From Sinorhizobium meliloti 4H41 (GTDB lineage Bacteria; Pseudomonadota; Alphaproteobacteria; Rhizobiales; Rhizobiaceae), in the NCBI RefSeq assembly GCF_000375585.1, contig NZ_AQWP01000001.1, positions 186,001 to 250,000 on the forward strand: a stretch of 64,000 nucleotides of DNA, given 5' to 3'. Positions within the stretch are counted from its first letter, which is position 1. Every line of letters starts with the position of its first letter. Shown one piece after another: positions 35,734 through 45,712 of this stretch. The position numbers and the translations under genes were made by a program. The notes under the pieces are model-generated. The model saw only the letters and a program-made list of their open reading frames with translations, did not search any database and was not told the DNA's origin.

Positions 35734-36450
35734 CTATACGGCGGATCGACGGGAGAGGGCGCTCTCCATTTCGGCCAGGATCGCGCGGCTTGCTGCGAGA
35801 GGCTCGGGCGCGGCAACGATCGGCCGCCCGACGACGAGGTGGCTCGAGCCGGCGCGAAGCGCGTCGGCCGGCGTCATCACCCGCTTCTGGTCGCCTTTTT
35901 CCGCCCCGGCCGGGCGGATGCCCGGCGTCACCAGCGCCATGTCTCCGCCGATGATCTTGCGCACGGCGGCGGCCTCCTCCGCCGAGCAGACGATGCCCCC
36001 CATGCCGGCGGCGCGGGCCTGTTCGGCTCGGCGCAGGACCAGGCTGTGCGGATCGTATTCATAACCGGCATCGATGACGTCCTGTTCGTCCATCGAGGTG
36101 AGCACCGTTACGCCAAGCAGGCAGAGGTTCGAGCCTCGTGCCGCTTCGACGGCCGATTTCATCGCCTTCGGATAGGCGTGCAGCGTCAGCATCGACACGC
36201 CCATCTTGACGATGTTCTCCACGCCCTTGGCCACCGTGTTGTCGATGTCGAGCAGCTTCATGTCGAGGAAGACCTGCTTGCCGCCTGCAGCGAGGTCGCG
36301 CGCGAAGTCGAGGCCGCCGGCGAAGGCCAGTTGATAGCCGATCTTATAGAAGAGGACTTCCTCGCCGAGCGTCGAGACGATTTTCTCGGCCTCGGTCACC
36401 GTTGGAAGATCAAGGCCGACGATCAGCCGGTCGCGCGCGCTTGTGCTCAT
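35734..36450 (-). CDS. pyrF: Orotidine 5'-phosphate decarboxylase
   Basis: 238 residues. The TIM-barrel signature [17 protein letters not shown] contains the catalytic Lys/Asp network (D-x-K-x-x-D-I), and VTPGIRPAG and [12 protein letters not shown] bind the phosphate. It converts OMP to UMP in pyrimidine synthesis. It lies eight bases after the phosphatase-like gene and probably belongs to the pmtA-phosphatase-pyrF transcript. Confidence 0.97.
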   Translation of the reverse strand: MSTSARDRLIVGLDLPTVTEAEKIVSTLGEEVLFYKIGYQLAFAGGLDFARDLAAGGKQVFLDMKLLDIDNTVAKGVENIVKMGVSMLTLHAYPKAMKSAVEAARGSNLCLLGVTVLTSMDEQDVIDAGYEYDPHSLVLRRAEQARAAGMGGIVCSAEEAAAVRKIIGGDMALVTPGIRPAGAEKGDQKRVMTPADALRAGSSHLVVGRPIVAAPEPLAASRAILAEMESALSRRSAV

Positions 36451-36457
36451 ATCGAGA

Positions 36458-37078
36458 TCACCCCTGCCAGAACTCCATCGGCGTCCAGTCGCATGTGACG
36501 GCGCGATCCGCAAGACGGAAGGCGAAGAGATTGCCGCCGCCCGGCGGTTGATCGGCGCTGCGGGCGATCGCCGTGCCCGTCATCCGGCATTTGAGCAGCG
36601 TACCGACACCGCCATGGCCGATGAAGGCGATGGGTACCGCCGGATCGTGCCGGTCGAGGGCCTGGAAGACGGCCCTTGAGATTCGCGCCTGGGCGTCGAC
36701 GGCACGCTCCCAGCCCTTGAAGCTCTCTTCGGGTCGGGCAAAGAACCGATCGGCCGCCTTCTCGAACTCCTCCGGCGGCAGGAAGCCGGTCGCGGAACGA
36801 TCGTTCTCGCCCATCTCCTCGTCAGTTTCGACCGGGATGCCGCCAGCGTCGGCCAGGAACCGCGCCGTTTCGATCGCCTTCTTCTCGCTACTGGCGACGA
36901 TGCGTCCGAGCGAACGGACCCATGGCTGTTTCGCCGTGGCGCGCATGCGTTCTTCGCCGAGTTCGGACAGACCCCATTGTGGCACGGAGACGGCGGGATC
37001 GATTCTGACCTGCGGATGGGTGAGATAGATGCCGAACACCGGAGGTGGCGCCGTCAGTGCGTCTTGCGGTAGATCCAT
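36458..37078 (-). CDS. Histidine phosphatase superfamily protein with altered R-H-G motif
   Basis: 206 residues of the phosphoglycerate-mutase-like fold. The N-terminal catalytic site, normally R-H-G, reads [10 protein letters not shown] with His21 kept and Arg/Gly replaced. The later residues are intact: [20 protein letters not shown] and [12 protein letters not shown] with the second His. The Arg change suggests altered substrate handling or reduced activity. Overlaps pmtA's 3' end by 25 bases on the same strand. Confidence 0.85.
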   Translation of the reverse strand: MDLPQDALTAPPPVFGIYLTHPQVRIDPAVSVPQWGLSELGEERMRATAKQPWVRSLGRIVASSEKKAIETARFLADAGGIPVETDEEMGENDRSATGFLPPEEFEKAADRFFARPEESFKGWERAVDAQARISRAVFQALDRHDPAVPIAFIGHGGVGTLLKCRMTGTAIARSADQPPGGGNLFAFRLADRAVTCDWTPMEFWQG

Positions 37079-37656
37079 AGCTGCGCCGGCGGAATGTTGC
37101 GCACGACGAAGTCGAAATGCTGGATTCGGTAGCGGTCCGGCATGGCGACGACCGGCGACATCGGACCGTAGGAGATCTGAACGACCGGGCGGCCGAAGGG
37201 AATGCGCGAGAGCAGGTCTTCGATGAGTTCGACGCGGCGATGCATCGGGAAATTCAACAGCGGCACGGCGGAAATCACGCTGTCGAACTGCTGATCCTTG
37301 AAGGCCCCAAGCGTCCGGGAAAGATCGAAGGCGTCGCCGTTGATGAAATGCACGCCGTCGAAATGCGCCTTGAGCTGATTGTAGAACTCGGTGGAGTATT
37401 CGATGGAAACCAGCTTTTCAGGCTCTATGCCGCGCTCGAGGATCGCCTTGGTGATCACCCCGGTGCCGGGGCCAAGCTCGAGGACCGGCAGACCGGATTC
37501 CGGTTCGACTACGCTGGCCATGCGGCGTGCGGTGATGGCGGATGTCGGGAGGATCGCGCCGACCGCGCGAGAATTGCTCATCCAGCCCTTGAAGAAGCGG
37601 ATCTCTTCGTCGAATTTCCGACCGAATTTTTCCTTCACCCTCAAGCGCAAGCTCAT
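37054..37656 (-). CDS. pmtA: Phosphatidylethanolamine N-methyltransferase (rhizobial PmtA type)
   Basis: 200 residues. SAM motif I is VLELGPGTGVITKAIL, motif II FDSVISAVPLLNFP, and the N-terminal FFKGWMSNSRAVGAILPTS is characteristic of Sinorhizobium-type PmtA as opposed to the Rhodobacter type. It methylates phosphatidylethanolamine three times to make phosphatidylcholine at the inner membrane, needed for full symbiotic fitness. It precedes a phosphatase-like gene and pyrF. Confidence 0.95.
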   Translation of the reverse strand: MSLRLRVKEKFGRKFDEEIRFFKGWMSNSRAVGAILPTSAITARRMASVVEPESGLPVLELGPGTGVITKAILERGIEPEKLVSIEYSTEFYNQLKAHFDGVHFINGDAFDLSRTLGAFKDQQFDSVISAVPLLNFPMHRRVELIEDLLSRIPFGRPVVQISYGPMSPVVAMPDRYRIQHFDFVVRNIPPAQLWIYRKTH

Positions 37657-37886
37657 CGAATCCCCTCATAGTATGATTTGCAGTTGCGCTCTTATCGTGA
37701 TTCGTGTGGCTACGTTAGCGCTTATTCATAATGTGCTTCCATCTGCGGCAAAAACAAGTCCGACTGCGTCTAGAAACGACAGATCATGAACGATGCGCGA
37801 CGGTTGAACTCGAAATCCGATACGGTCTGAAAGCTTGAATTAGTTGAACTAGAAGTAGCGTCCATTTTTTCAGCAAAACGACACAT

Positions 37887-37915
37887 TTGCTTCTTATACG
37901 GGATTCCCGTATAGT
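37887..37915 (+). promoter_or_regulatory. brnT/antitoxin promoter with embedded palindromic operator
   Basis: TTGCTT (37887-37892) and TATAGT (37910-37915) are spaced by 17 bases. The spacer and -10 are covered by the inverted repeat TATACGGGA-T-TCCCGTATA (37895-37913), 9-base arms. The predicted start site falls at or next to the A of the brnT ATG (37922), so the transcript may be leaderless. Confidence 0.7.
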
Positions 37916-37921
37916 GCCAAC

Positions 37922-38195
37922 ATGGAAGACCGGTTCGATCCTGCGAAAGACGCCGCCAATCGCGAGAAACATAAACTATCGTTGGCCTTTGGCCTGCGTA
38001 TTTTCGACGACGGGGATCCACTTGATCATCCCCTCCATTCGCGAGATCGACGGCGAGGAACGGTTCAAGGTGGTCGGGGTCGTCGGCGAGAGGCTGTTCA
38101 CCGGCGTGTTCGTTTGGCGGGATAATTTACCCCGGTTCATATCTGTGAGAAGGAGCAACAAGGGTGAAGAACGAGCATATTACGTCCCCTGCTGA
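37922..38195 (+). pseudogene. brnT: Frameshifted BrnT-family toxin gene
   Basis: The first frame reads MEDRFDPAKDAANREKHKLS, the BrnT start (F-D-P-x-K-x-x-x-N-x-x-K-H), through to the residues FDDG. The remainder, HLIIPSIREIDGEERFKVVG onward to PRFISVRRSNKGEERAYY, lies one frame over. The break coincides with the GGGG run at 38012-38015, where removing one G restores a complete 90-residue BrnT ribonuclease. It could be a genuine inactivating insertion, a phase-variable run or a sequencing error. The stop at 38195 overlaps the antitoxin gene. Confidence 0.8.
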
Positions 38196-38442
38196 TCCGG
38201 CCGATGCGGAAGATTTCGACGTGACGGCCGAAGCAATGAATCGCGGCCAGCGGGCTCGCCTGATTCGCAAGACAAGGACCGCGCTTGGTTTGTCGCAATC
38301 GGAGTTCGCAAATCGCTTTCGCGTTCCCGTTGGTACGCTGCGGGACTGGGAGCAAGCACGCGCCACTGCTCCGGATTTTGCCGTTGCTTATGTGCGCGTG
38401 ATCGCGCAGCACCCCGATTTGGTTGCGCAGGCCGTCGCGTGA
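38164..38442 (+). CDS. HTH antitoxin partner of BrnT (XRE-like)
   Basis: 92 residues from GTG 38164, preceded by AAGGAG at eight bases. The C-terminal half is a helix-turn-helix (RLIRKTRTALGLSQSEFANR, then VPVGTLRDWEQAR), the usual form of antitoxin that partners BrnT proteins of this type. It should bind the palindrome at 37895-37913 and repress the operon, even though the toxin frame is broken. Intact reading frame. Confidence 0.87.
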   Translation: MKNEHITSPADPADAEDFDVTAEAMNRGQRARLIRKTRTALGLSQSEFANRFRVPVGTLRDWEQARATAPDFAVAYVRVIAQHPDLVAQAVA

Positions 38443-38878
38443 GCGCGCCTCGGAATTCGATTAAGCGCGGTGCTGCGGCCTATTTGATTTCCTCATCCCT
38501 GTGCGCGTCATAGGGATCCAGCCAGACCAAGTCCTTGGGCTGAAAGAACATTTCCCCGCGCCGCCGACGCGGCGCTGCTCTCATCTGTGTGACAAGCACA
38601 GAGACGAGAGCAGAGGAGAGAGTGCAGTCCTCCGATACGATTCCTACAGCGCCGCGCGTCTTATCAGACGCGCAACGGTCGTTGTAGCACTTCGATCTGC
38701 TGCATGTTTTTGTCCTTGATCGGCAACGATCAAGGGAACCATGCAGTACGCCGCGCAGTCGGTACTCAAGGAATTCAAGCGCATCGAGCCATGCGTGCCG
38801 ACAAAACCGACCAGAGCTTCAACGCCATAATCCATCTCGCAGCGGCCGTCATAACCTCAAGATGAATCTCAACGCGCC
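38443..38878. other. 436-base gene-free stretch of stacked hairpins
   Basis: No gene is supported; short open frames here are GC-content noise. The stretch holds a hairpin at 38578-38610 (14-base arms, two mismatches, five-base loop) and the composite repeat at 38634-38760. It separates the antitoxin gene from the dnaN 3' end. Confidence 0.6.
38634..38760. repeat. Composite rhizobial intergenic repeat (RIME-like), two hairpins
   Basis: Hairpin 1 spans 38644-38687: outer arms CTACAGCG/CGTTGTAG enclose a perfect inner stem GCGCGTCT-TATC-AGACGCGC. Hairpin 2 spans 38700-38746: outer arms CTGCATG/CATGCAG, inner CTTGATCG-GCAA-CGATCAAG. The combination is a pattern I associate with mosaic elements scattered through Sinorhizobium chromosomes. 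Named by recognition, not by search. Confidence 0.65.
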
Positions 38879-39997
38879 TCAGACTCGCATCGGCATCAGC
38901 ACGTAGAGCGCATCCTCCGCGGCAAGATCGCGCACGAGCGTCGGCGAACCGGGATCGGCCAGCAGGAAGACCGCCTCGCTGCCGGTCAGTTGCCCGGTGA
39001 TGTCGAGCAGATATTTGGCGTTGAACCCGATCTCCAGCGGATCGCTTTCGTAGCCGACCGGCAGTTCTTCGGTGGCGCTGCCGGAATCCGGATTGTTCAC
39101 GGTCAGCGTCATCTGGCCGTCGGCAAGCGCAAGCTTCACGGCGCGGCCGCGTTCGGAAGAGATCGTGGAGACACGGTCGACGGCCTGCGAGAAGGACTGG
39201 CAATCGACGCGCAGTTCCTTGTCGTTGCTGGCGGGGATCACGCGCTGATAGTCTGGGAAGGTTCCGTCGATCAGCTTCGACGTCATGACGATGGAGCCGA
39301 TCGTCAGGCGGATCTTCGCGTCCGATACCTCGACCATCACCACCACGTCCGGATTGTCGAGCAGTTTCTGCAGCTCGCTGACGGTCTTGCGCGGAATAAT
39401 GATGCCGGGCATGCCCTCGGAGCCGGAGGGCGCTTCGACATCCGCACGGGCGAGCCGGTGGCCGTCGGTCGCGACGGCGCGCAGCTTCAGGTCGCCGTTG
39501 TTCTCGACCGTGTGCACGAAGATGCCGTTCAAATAGTAGCGTGTCTCTTCCGTCGAGATGGCGAACTGGGTGCGGTCGATCAGCATCTTGAGATCGGGCG
39601 CCTTCAGGCGGAAGGAGTGCGAGAACGTGCCGGCGGTCAGATCGGGAAAATCCGACTGCGGCAGGCACTGCAGCGAAAACTTGGAGCGGCCGGAGGCGAC
39701 CGTCATCGCCGTGCCTTCCGCATTGGTGACCAGCAGCACCTCCGAGCCGTCCGGCAGCTTGCGGACGATGTCGTAGAGCAGATGCGCCGGAACGGTGGTG
39801 GCGCCGGCCTGTTCCACCTGCGCAGGCGTCGCCTCGGTGATCTCCAGGTCGAGGTCGGTCGCCTTCATTTCGAGGCTGGCGCCGTCGGAGCGCAAAAGCA
39901 CGTTCGAAAGGATCGGGATGGTGTTTCGCCGTTCGACCACGCGGTGGACATGGTTCAGCGATTTCAAAAGGTTGGACCGCTCGAGAGTAATACGCAT
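38879..39997 (-). CDS. dnaN: DNA polymerase III beta sliding clamp
   Basis: 372 residues starting MRITLERSNLLKSLNHVHRVVERRNTIPIL split over the first clamp domain, with three DNA_pol3_beta domains (about 1-125, 130-245, 250-372) and the terminal VLMPMRV that forms part of the hydrophobic clamp-loader/polymerase pocket. RAVATDGHRLARADV is the conserved central motif. It encircles DNA and tethers Pol III. Not adjacent to dnaA or recF, as is usual in rhizobia. ATG 39997 chosen by homology. Confidence 0.98.
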   Translation of the reverse strand: MRITLERSNLLKSLNHVHRVVERRNTIPILSNVLLRSDGASLEMKATDLDLEITEATPAQVEQAGATTVPAHLLYDIVRKLPDGSEVLLVTNAEGTAMTVASGRSKFSLQCLPQSDFPDLTAGTFSHSFRLKAPDLKMLIDRTQFAISTEETRYYLNGIFVHTVENNGDLKLRAVATDGHRLARADVEAPSGSEGMPGIIIPRKTVSELQKLLDNPDVVVMVEVSDAKIRLTIGSIVMTSKLIDGTFPDYQRVIPASNDKELRVDCQSFSQAVDRVSTISSERGRAVKLALADGQMTLTVNNPDSGSATEELPVGYESDPLEIGFNAKYLLDITGQLTGSEAVFLLADPGSPTLVRDLAAEDALYVLMPMRV

Positions 39998-40239
39998 GGA
40001 TGCTACCGCTTTCAACCATTGCCGCGCGGGCGAGGGGACCGCCGCGGCGTCAACTGCGTGCCCGGCCGCTCGGCCGGAAGGATGTGGACCGGCAAAATGG
40101 CAGAAAGAGAGCCGCAAAAGCAAGGGGTTTTGAGGCCTCTTCCCCAAATGCGAGACTGCAGGCGCGCCCGCCCTTGCCCCGGGCTCCCCGCTCACTCATA
40201 AAGGGCGCGAACCCGGCTTGGCCGGAATGGTCGATCGGA

Positions 40240-41191
<952 letters not shown>

Positions 41192-41202
<11 letters not shown>

Positions 41203-41560
41203 GCGACCGGACACCCGCAAGCTGAAGGCGCTGAAGCGGGGCCACATCGCCGAATACCGCGCCGCACTCTGCCTGATGCTCAAGGGCTATCGCATCGTTG
41301 CCATGCGCTATCGCACCAGGCTCGGCGAGATCGACATCATCGCCCGGCGCGGCGACCTGGTCGCCTGCGTCGAAGTAAAGGCCCGGATGAGCCTGGACGA
41401 TGCGGTCTTCGCCGTGACCGACACGGCGCAACGGCGCATCCGGGCGGCAAGCGATCTCTGGCTGTCGCGTCAGGGCGATTTCCACCGCCTGTCGGTGCGA
41501 TACGACATTGTCGCCGTAGCGCCGTGGCGTTGGCCGCGACACCTGCCGGACGCCTTTTGA
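41192..41560 (+). CDS. yraN: YraN/UPF0102 family endonuclease-like protein
   Basis: 122 residues with the Holliday-junction-resolvase-like nuclease core: [20 protein letters not shown], then [26 protein letters not shown], supplying the Glu-Asp-Glu-x-Lys type residues. It may cut branched DNA, though function in bacteria is undetermined. Starts inside the rsmI 3' end and is followed 192 bases later by gshB. Confidence 0.93.
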
Positions 41561-41751
41561 TAGGCGGGAGCGGCAGGAGCCTTCTTGCCTAACCACGGTA
41601 CGCATTCTACATCTTGCGGGCTTTTCGGCGGTGCCGCCTCGTCGCGAATACGAGGGGCGGAGCATCGCGTCGAATTGCCGTATAATTCGATTTCTGACCG
41701 GCGCCGGTCGAAGGAACTATGCGCATCGTGGATCCAATCGGGAACGGGAAA

Positions 41752-42699
41752 ATGGCAGGAATCGTCAATGTCGGGGTCCAGATGGACCATGTTTCGGGCA
41801 TCACCATTGCGGGCGATTCGACCTTCGCGATGAGCCTGGAGGCGCAGGCCCGAGGCTACCGCCTGTTCCACTACACGCCCGAAAAGCTGTCGCTCCGGGA
41901 CGGCAGGGTCTATGCGACCGCGCAGCAGATGCGGTTGCGCGACGTCAAGGGCGACCACTTCACCCTCGGCGAAGAGGAGCGGATCGATCTTTCGACCATG
42001 GACGTCATCCTGCTTCGCCAGGATCCGCCATTCGACATGGCCTATATCACTTCGACGCATCTGCTCGAACGGCTGCACCCGAAGACGCTGGTCGTCAACG
42101 ATCCGGCCTGGGTCAGGAACTCGCCTGAGAAGATCTTCGTGACCGAGTTTCCGGATCTGATGCCCAAGACCCTGATCACTCGCGACCCGGACGAGATCGC
42201 CCGCTTCCGCCAGGAGATGGGCGACATCATCCTGAAACCACTCTACGGCAATGGCGGCGCCGGCGTGTTCCACTCCGCCCGTGACGACCGCAATTTCTCG
42301 TCGCTCCTCGAAATGTTCGCGCAGATGTTCCGCGAGCCCTATATCGCCCAGGAATATCTGCCGGCGGTGCGCAAGGGCGACAAGCGCATCCTGCTCGTCG
42401 ACGGCGAGCCGGTCGGCGCGATCAATCGCGTTCCGGCCGAGCACGATTCGCGCTCCAACATGCATGTGGGTGGGCGCGCGGAGGCAACCGACCTGACGGC
42501 GCGCGAGCGGGAGATCTGCAACCGCATCGGCCCGGCGCTGAAGGAACGCGGCTTCCTCTTCGTCGGCATCGACGTGATCGGCGATTACCTGACCGAGATC
42601 AACGTCACTTCGCCGACCGGCATCCGCGAGGTGAAGAAGTTCGGCGGTGCCGATGTCGCAAGCCTGCTCTGGGACGCGATCGAGAAGAAGCGCGCCTGA
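41752..42699 (+). CDS. gshB: Glutathione synthetase
   Basis: 315 residues starting [20 protein letters not shown], the usual length for rhizobial GshB. ATP-grasp motifs are present: [31 protein letters not shown] (ATP loop) and [18 protein letters not shown] at the C-terminus. It ligates glycine to gamma-glutamylcysteine. ATG 41752 with GGGAACGGGA just before it is preferred to the frame opening at 41719. It follows rsmI-yraN in the order usual for this genus. Confidence 0.97.
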   Translation: MAGIVNVGVQMDHVSGITIAGDSTFAMSLEAQARGYRLFHYTPEKLSLRDGRVYATAQQMRLRDVKGDHFTLGEEERIDLSTMDVILLRQDPPFDMAYITSTHLLERLHPKTLVVNDPAWVRNSPEKIFVTEFPDLMPKTLITRDPDEIARFRQEMGDIILKPLYGNGGAGVFHSARDDRNFSSLLEMFAQMFREPYIAQEYLPAVRKGDKRILLVDGEPVGAINRVPAEHDSRSNMHVGGRAEATDLTAREREICNRIGPALKERGFLFVGIDVIGDYLTEINVTSPTGIREVKKFGGADVASLLWDAIEKKRA

Positions 42700-42729
42700 T
42701 CTTTACGAGCCGCCACTCTCGCTCTTGAT

Positions 42730-42744
42730 GTTCTATTATTGTTC
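42730..42744 (+). promoter_or_regulatory. SOS (LexA) box upstream of comM
   Basis: GTTC (42730-42733), seven bases, GTTC (42741-42744): an exact match to the alphaproteobacterial LexA direct-repeat site GTTC-N7-GTTC, 138 bases before the comM/yifB start and outside coding DNA. comM has been described as a LexA target in this class. Binding here is inferred. Confidence 0.75.
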
Positions 42745-42882
42745 TTGTTTTCGAGCGTATTCCGTGCAAGATTTGCGGTTGCAACCGGTTTTGGTTGTGA
42801 CGGCGTGTGTGGGCCGCCGTGCTGGAGCGGGATTGCGGAAGGACGATGATCCTCCGCGCTCCGCTCGAAATCAGGGGGCAGT

Positions 42883-44415
42883 ATGGTCGCGCGCGTCAGC
42901 ACGATTGCGTTTCAGGGTATCGAGGGCGTTCCGGTCGACGTCCAGGTGATGGTTGCACCCGGCAAGGTCGGTATGCAGATCGTCGGACTGCCGGACAAGG
43001 CGGTGGCCGAAAGCCGCGAGCGCGTCCAGGCGGCGCTTCATGCATCGGGACTGGCGCTTCCCGCCAAGCGGGTGACCGTCAATCTGGCGCCGGCGGACCT
43101 ACCGAAAGAAGGAAGTCATTTCGATCTCGCCATCGCGCTCGGCCTGATGGCGGCGCTCGGCGCTGTGCCTGCGGACGCGCTGTCCGGCTATGTCGTTATC
43201 GGCGAACTCAATCTCGACGGTACCATCGCAGCCGTCGCCGGCGCGCTGCCGGCGGCGATCGGCGCGAATGCGCTCGGCAAGGGGCTGATCTGCCCGGCGG
43301 AAAGCGGGCCCGAGGCGGCCTGGGCCGGATCGGAGATCGATATTCTCGCCCCGCGCAGCCTGATCGCCATCGCCAATCATTTCCGCGGCACGCAGGTGCT
43401 CTCCCGTCCCGAGCCGGCGGTCCGGGCGGCCGCCGAGGGCCTTCCCGATCTTGCCGACATCAAGGGCCAGGAAAGCGCCAAGCGGGCGCTGGAGGTCGCA
43501 GCGGCGGGCAATCACAATCTGCTGATGGTCGGCCCGCCCGGGTCGGGCAAGTCGATGCTTGCGGCGCGGCTCCCCTCCATCCTGCCGCCGCTTTCGCCCG
43601 CCGAACTGCTCGAAGTCTCGATGATCCATTCGATCGCCGGGCAATTGCCGGGCGGCAAGCTTTCGGACCGCCGGCCCTTCCGCGCGCCGCACCATTCCGC
43701 CACCATGGCGGCGCTGATCGGCGGCGGCTTCCGCGCGAAGCCGGGAGAGGCGTCGCTCGCCCATAACGGCGTGCTCTTTCTCGACGAGCTTCCGGAATTT
43801 GCACCACAGACGCTCGACGCTCTGCGCCAGCCGCTCGAAACCGCCACCTGCATCATCGCGCGGGCCAATCATCGCGTCACCTATCCGGCGGCGATCCAGC
43901 TCATTGCCGCCATGAATCCCTGCCGCTGCGGCATGGCCGGCGAGCCGGGCCGGAGCTGCGCCCGCGGGCCGCGCTGCATGGCCGATTATCAGGCGCGGAT
44001 CTCCGGGCCGCTGATGGATCGCATCGATATCCGCGTCGACGTCCCGGCTGTCAGCGCCGCCGACTTGATCCGCCCCGGCACATCCGAGCCGAGCGCCGCC
44101 GTCGCCCGCCGCGTCGCCCGCGCCCGCGAGCTGCAGAGAGACCGCTTCGCCGGCCTCGGTCATCCCGAGCTGACGAGCAACGCCCGCTCATCGACGACGA
44201 TGATCGAAAAGATCGCCGAGCCCGACGCCGCCGGCCTGCAGCTTCTGCGCGACGCGGCGGAGAAGATGAAATTTTCGGCGCGCGGCTACCACCGGGTGCT
44301 GAAGGTCGCCCGCACCCTCGCCGACCTCGACGAGGCGCCGACGGTCGGCCGCATCCATCTCGCCGAAGCGATCTCCTACAGGGTGGCGGGAGAGAGACTA
44401 CCCGTCGCCGCGTAG
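42883..44415 (+). CDS. comM: YifB/ComM family Mg-chelatase-like AAA+ ATPase
   Basis: 510 residues. An N-terminal Lon-type substrate/S16-like domain (QGIEGVPVDVQVMVAPGKVG) is followed by the AAA+ module with Walker A MVGPPGSGKSMLAARL (about 216-231) and Walker B GVLFLDELPEF; MNPCRCGMAGEPGRSCARG is the family Cys cluster; the C-terminal Mg-chelatase lid has FSARGYHRVLKVARTLADL. ComM promotes branch migration during recombination in transforming bacteria. A putative SOS box lies upstream. Confidence 0.95.
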   Translation: MVARVSTIAFQGIEGVPVDVQVMVAPGKVGMQIVGLPDKAVAESRERVQAALHASGLALPAKRVTVNLAPADLPKEGSHFDLAIALGLMAALGAVPADALSGYVVIGELNLDGTIAAVAGALPAAIGANALGKGLICPAESGPEAAWAGSEIDILAPRSLIAIANHFRGTQVLSRPEPAVRAAAEGLPDLADIKGQESAKRALEVAAAGNHNLLMVGPPGSGKSMLAARLPSILPPLSPAELLEVSMIHSIAGQLPGGKLSDRRPFRAPHHSATMAALIGGGFRAKPGEASLAHNGVLFLDELPEFAPQTLDALRQPLETATCIIARANHRVTYPAAIQLIAAMNPCRCGMAGEPGRSCARGPRCMADYQARISGPLMDRIDIRVDVPAVSAADLIRPGTSEPSAAVARRVARARELQRDRFAGLGHPELTSNARSSTTMIEKIAEPDAAGLQLLRDAAEKMKFSARGYHRVLKVARTLADLDEAPTVGRIHLAEAISYRVAGERLPVAA

Positions 44416-44526
44416 GGGGCCGGCGTCGATGGAAAAAGCCGTCACCCTACGCGCGGGAGAGGCCGGGTCAGGGGCCGAAAGTTCGATTTGATTTCATTTC
44501 GACGGAGAAGAAGGGAGCTGCGGGTT

Positions 44527-44586
44527 TGCCGCGAGTCCCTTCGCCCCGCCTGCGGGGAGAAGGTGGCCGGCAGGCCGATCAGGGGC
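44527..44586. repeat. Palindromic intergenic repeat, copy B
   Basis: CCTTCGCCCCGCCTGCGGGGA-GAAGG forms the same hairpin core as at 9371, followed by GGCCGGCAGG and CAGGGGC. It lies between the end of comM and the end of cysK (convergent). Confidence 0.6.
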
Positions 44587-44606
44587 GCTCGCCGGCACCT
44601 CCGGCG

Positions 44607-45575
44607 CTACGCTCCCAATCCCTCGAACAGCACCGTCGAAAGATATCGTTCGGCAAAGGACGGTATGATCACGACGATATTCTTGCCGGCATTTTCCCCG
44701 CGCTGTCCCACCTCTATCGCCGCCTGGAGCGCGGCACCGGCGGAGATGCCGACCGGCACGCCTTCGAGTCTTGCGACGAGCCGCGCCGCCTCTATGGCCT
44801 CGCCGGCATTTACCGTGACGACTTCGTCATAGACGCTCGTGTCGAGGATCGCCGGTGCGAAACCGGCGCCGATACCCTGGATCTTGTGCGGACCCGGGGC
44901 GCCGCCGGAAAGGATAGGGGATTCTTCGGGCTCGACGGCGATCACCTTGACCGACGGCTTGCGGGCTTTAAGCACCTGGCCGGCACCGGTGATGGTGCCG
45001 CCGGTGCCGATGCCGGACACGAGGATGTCGACTGCGCCTTCCGTGTCGTTCCAGATCTCCTCGGCGGTGGTCGTGCGGTGGATTTCCGGATTGGCCGGGT
45101 TTTCGAACTGCTGCGGAATGATCGCGTCGGGCAGCGTCTCGGTGAGTTCCTGGGCCTTGGCGATTGCGCCCTTCATGCCCTTGGCGCCTTCCGTCAGCAC
45201 CAGTTCGGCGCCGAGAAGCGTCAGCATCTTGCGGCGCTCGACCGACATCGTCTCGGGCATGGTGAGGATCAGCCTGTAGCCCTTGGCGGCCGCGACGAAG
45301 GCGAGTGCTATGCCCGTATTGCCCGAAGTCGGCTCTACCAGCGTCGTGCGGCGGGGCGTGATCTTCCCTTGCGCCTCGAGCGATTCGATCATCGCGACGC
45401 CGATGCGGTCCTTGACGGAGCCAATCGGGTTGAAGAATTCGAGCTTGGCGAGCAGGTTCGCCTTCACGCCCTTTTCCTTGGCGAGCTTGTCCAGCCGCAC
45501 GATGGGAGTGTCGCCGATCGTCTCGGTGATCGAAGAAAAGACGCGGCCGCGGCCGGGCTTGCGCGCTTCAGGCAT
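44607..45575 (-). CDS. cysK: Cysteine synthase A (O-acetylserine sulfhydrylase)
   Basis: 322 residues from [23 protein letters not shown] Lys55 is in [11 protein letters not shown], the sulfate/substrate loop is [13 protein letters not shown] and the phosphate-binding loop [14 protein letters not shown]. It makes cysteine from O-acetylserine and sulfide. Start 45575 is placed by homologue length. Converges on comM, and a divergent LysE gene lies further upstream on the same strand. Confidence 0.95.
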   Translation of the reverse strand: MPEARKPGRGRVFSSITETIGDTPIVRLDKLAKEKGVKANLLAKLEFFNPIGSVKDRIGVAMIESLEAQGKITPRRTTLVEPTSGNTGIALAFVAAAKGYRLILTMPETMSVERRKMLTLLGAELVLTEGAKGMKGAIAKAQELTETLPDAIIPQQFENPANPEIHRTTTAEEIWNDTEGAVDILVSGIGTGGTITGAGQVLKARKPSVKVIAVEPEESPILSGGAPGPHKIQGIGAGFAPAILDTSVYDEVVTVNAGEAIEAARLVARLEGVPVGISAGAALQAAIEVGQRGENAGKNIVVIIPSFAERYLSTVLFEGLGA

Positions 45576-45712
45576 AGGTTTCTCCCTTCGTTTTTTAAAT
45601 CGTCGCTGCGACAATAGGAGCTATGCGCGCTTGCTTCCAGAGCGGGAAAGCCCTGGATCGATGATGCTGAAGGAAAAAACCGTTGAGAAGCGGCCGGCGG
45701 GGGAATCTTTTT

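Noticed and set aside
37922-38195. Programmed frameshifting in brnT
   Set aside because: GGGG alone is a poor slippery site and no stimulatory structure is obvious; an indel or sequencing error is simpler.
38501-38719. Open frame in the gap before dnaN
   Set aside because: It runs through hairpins and a repeat element; residues such as RRCSHLCDKHRDESRG reflect the repeat, not a gene.
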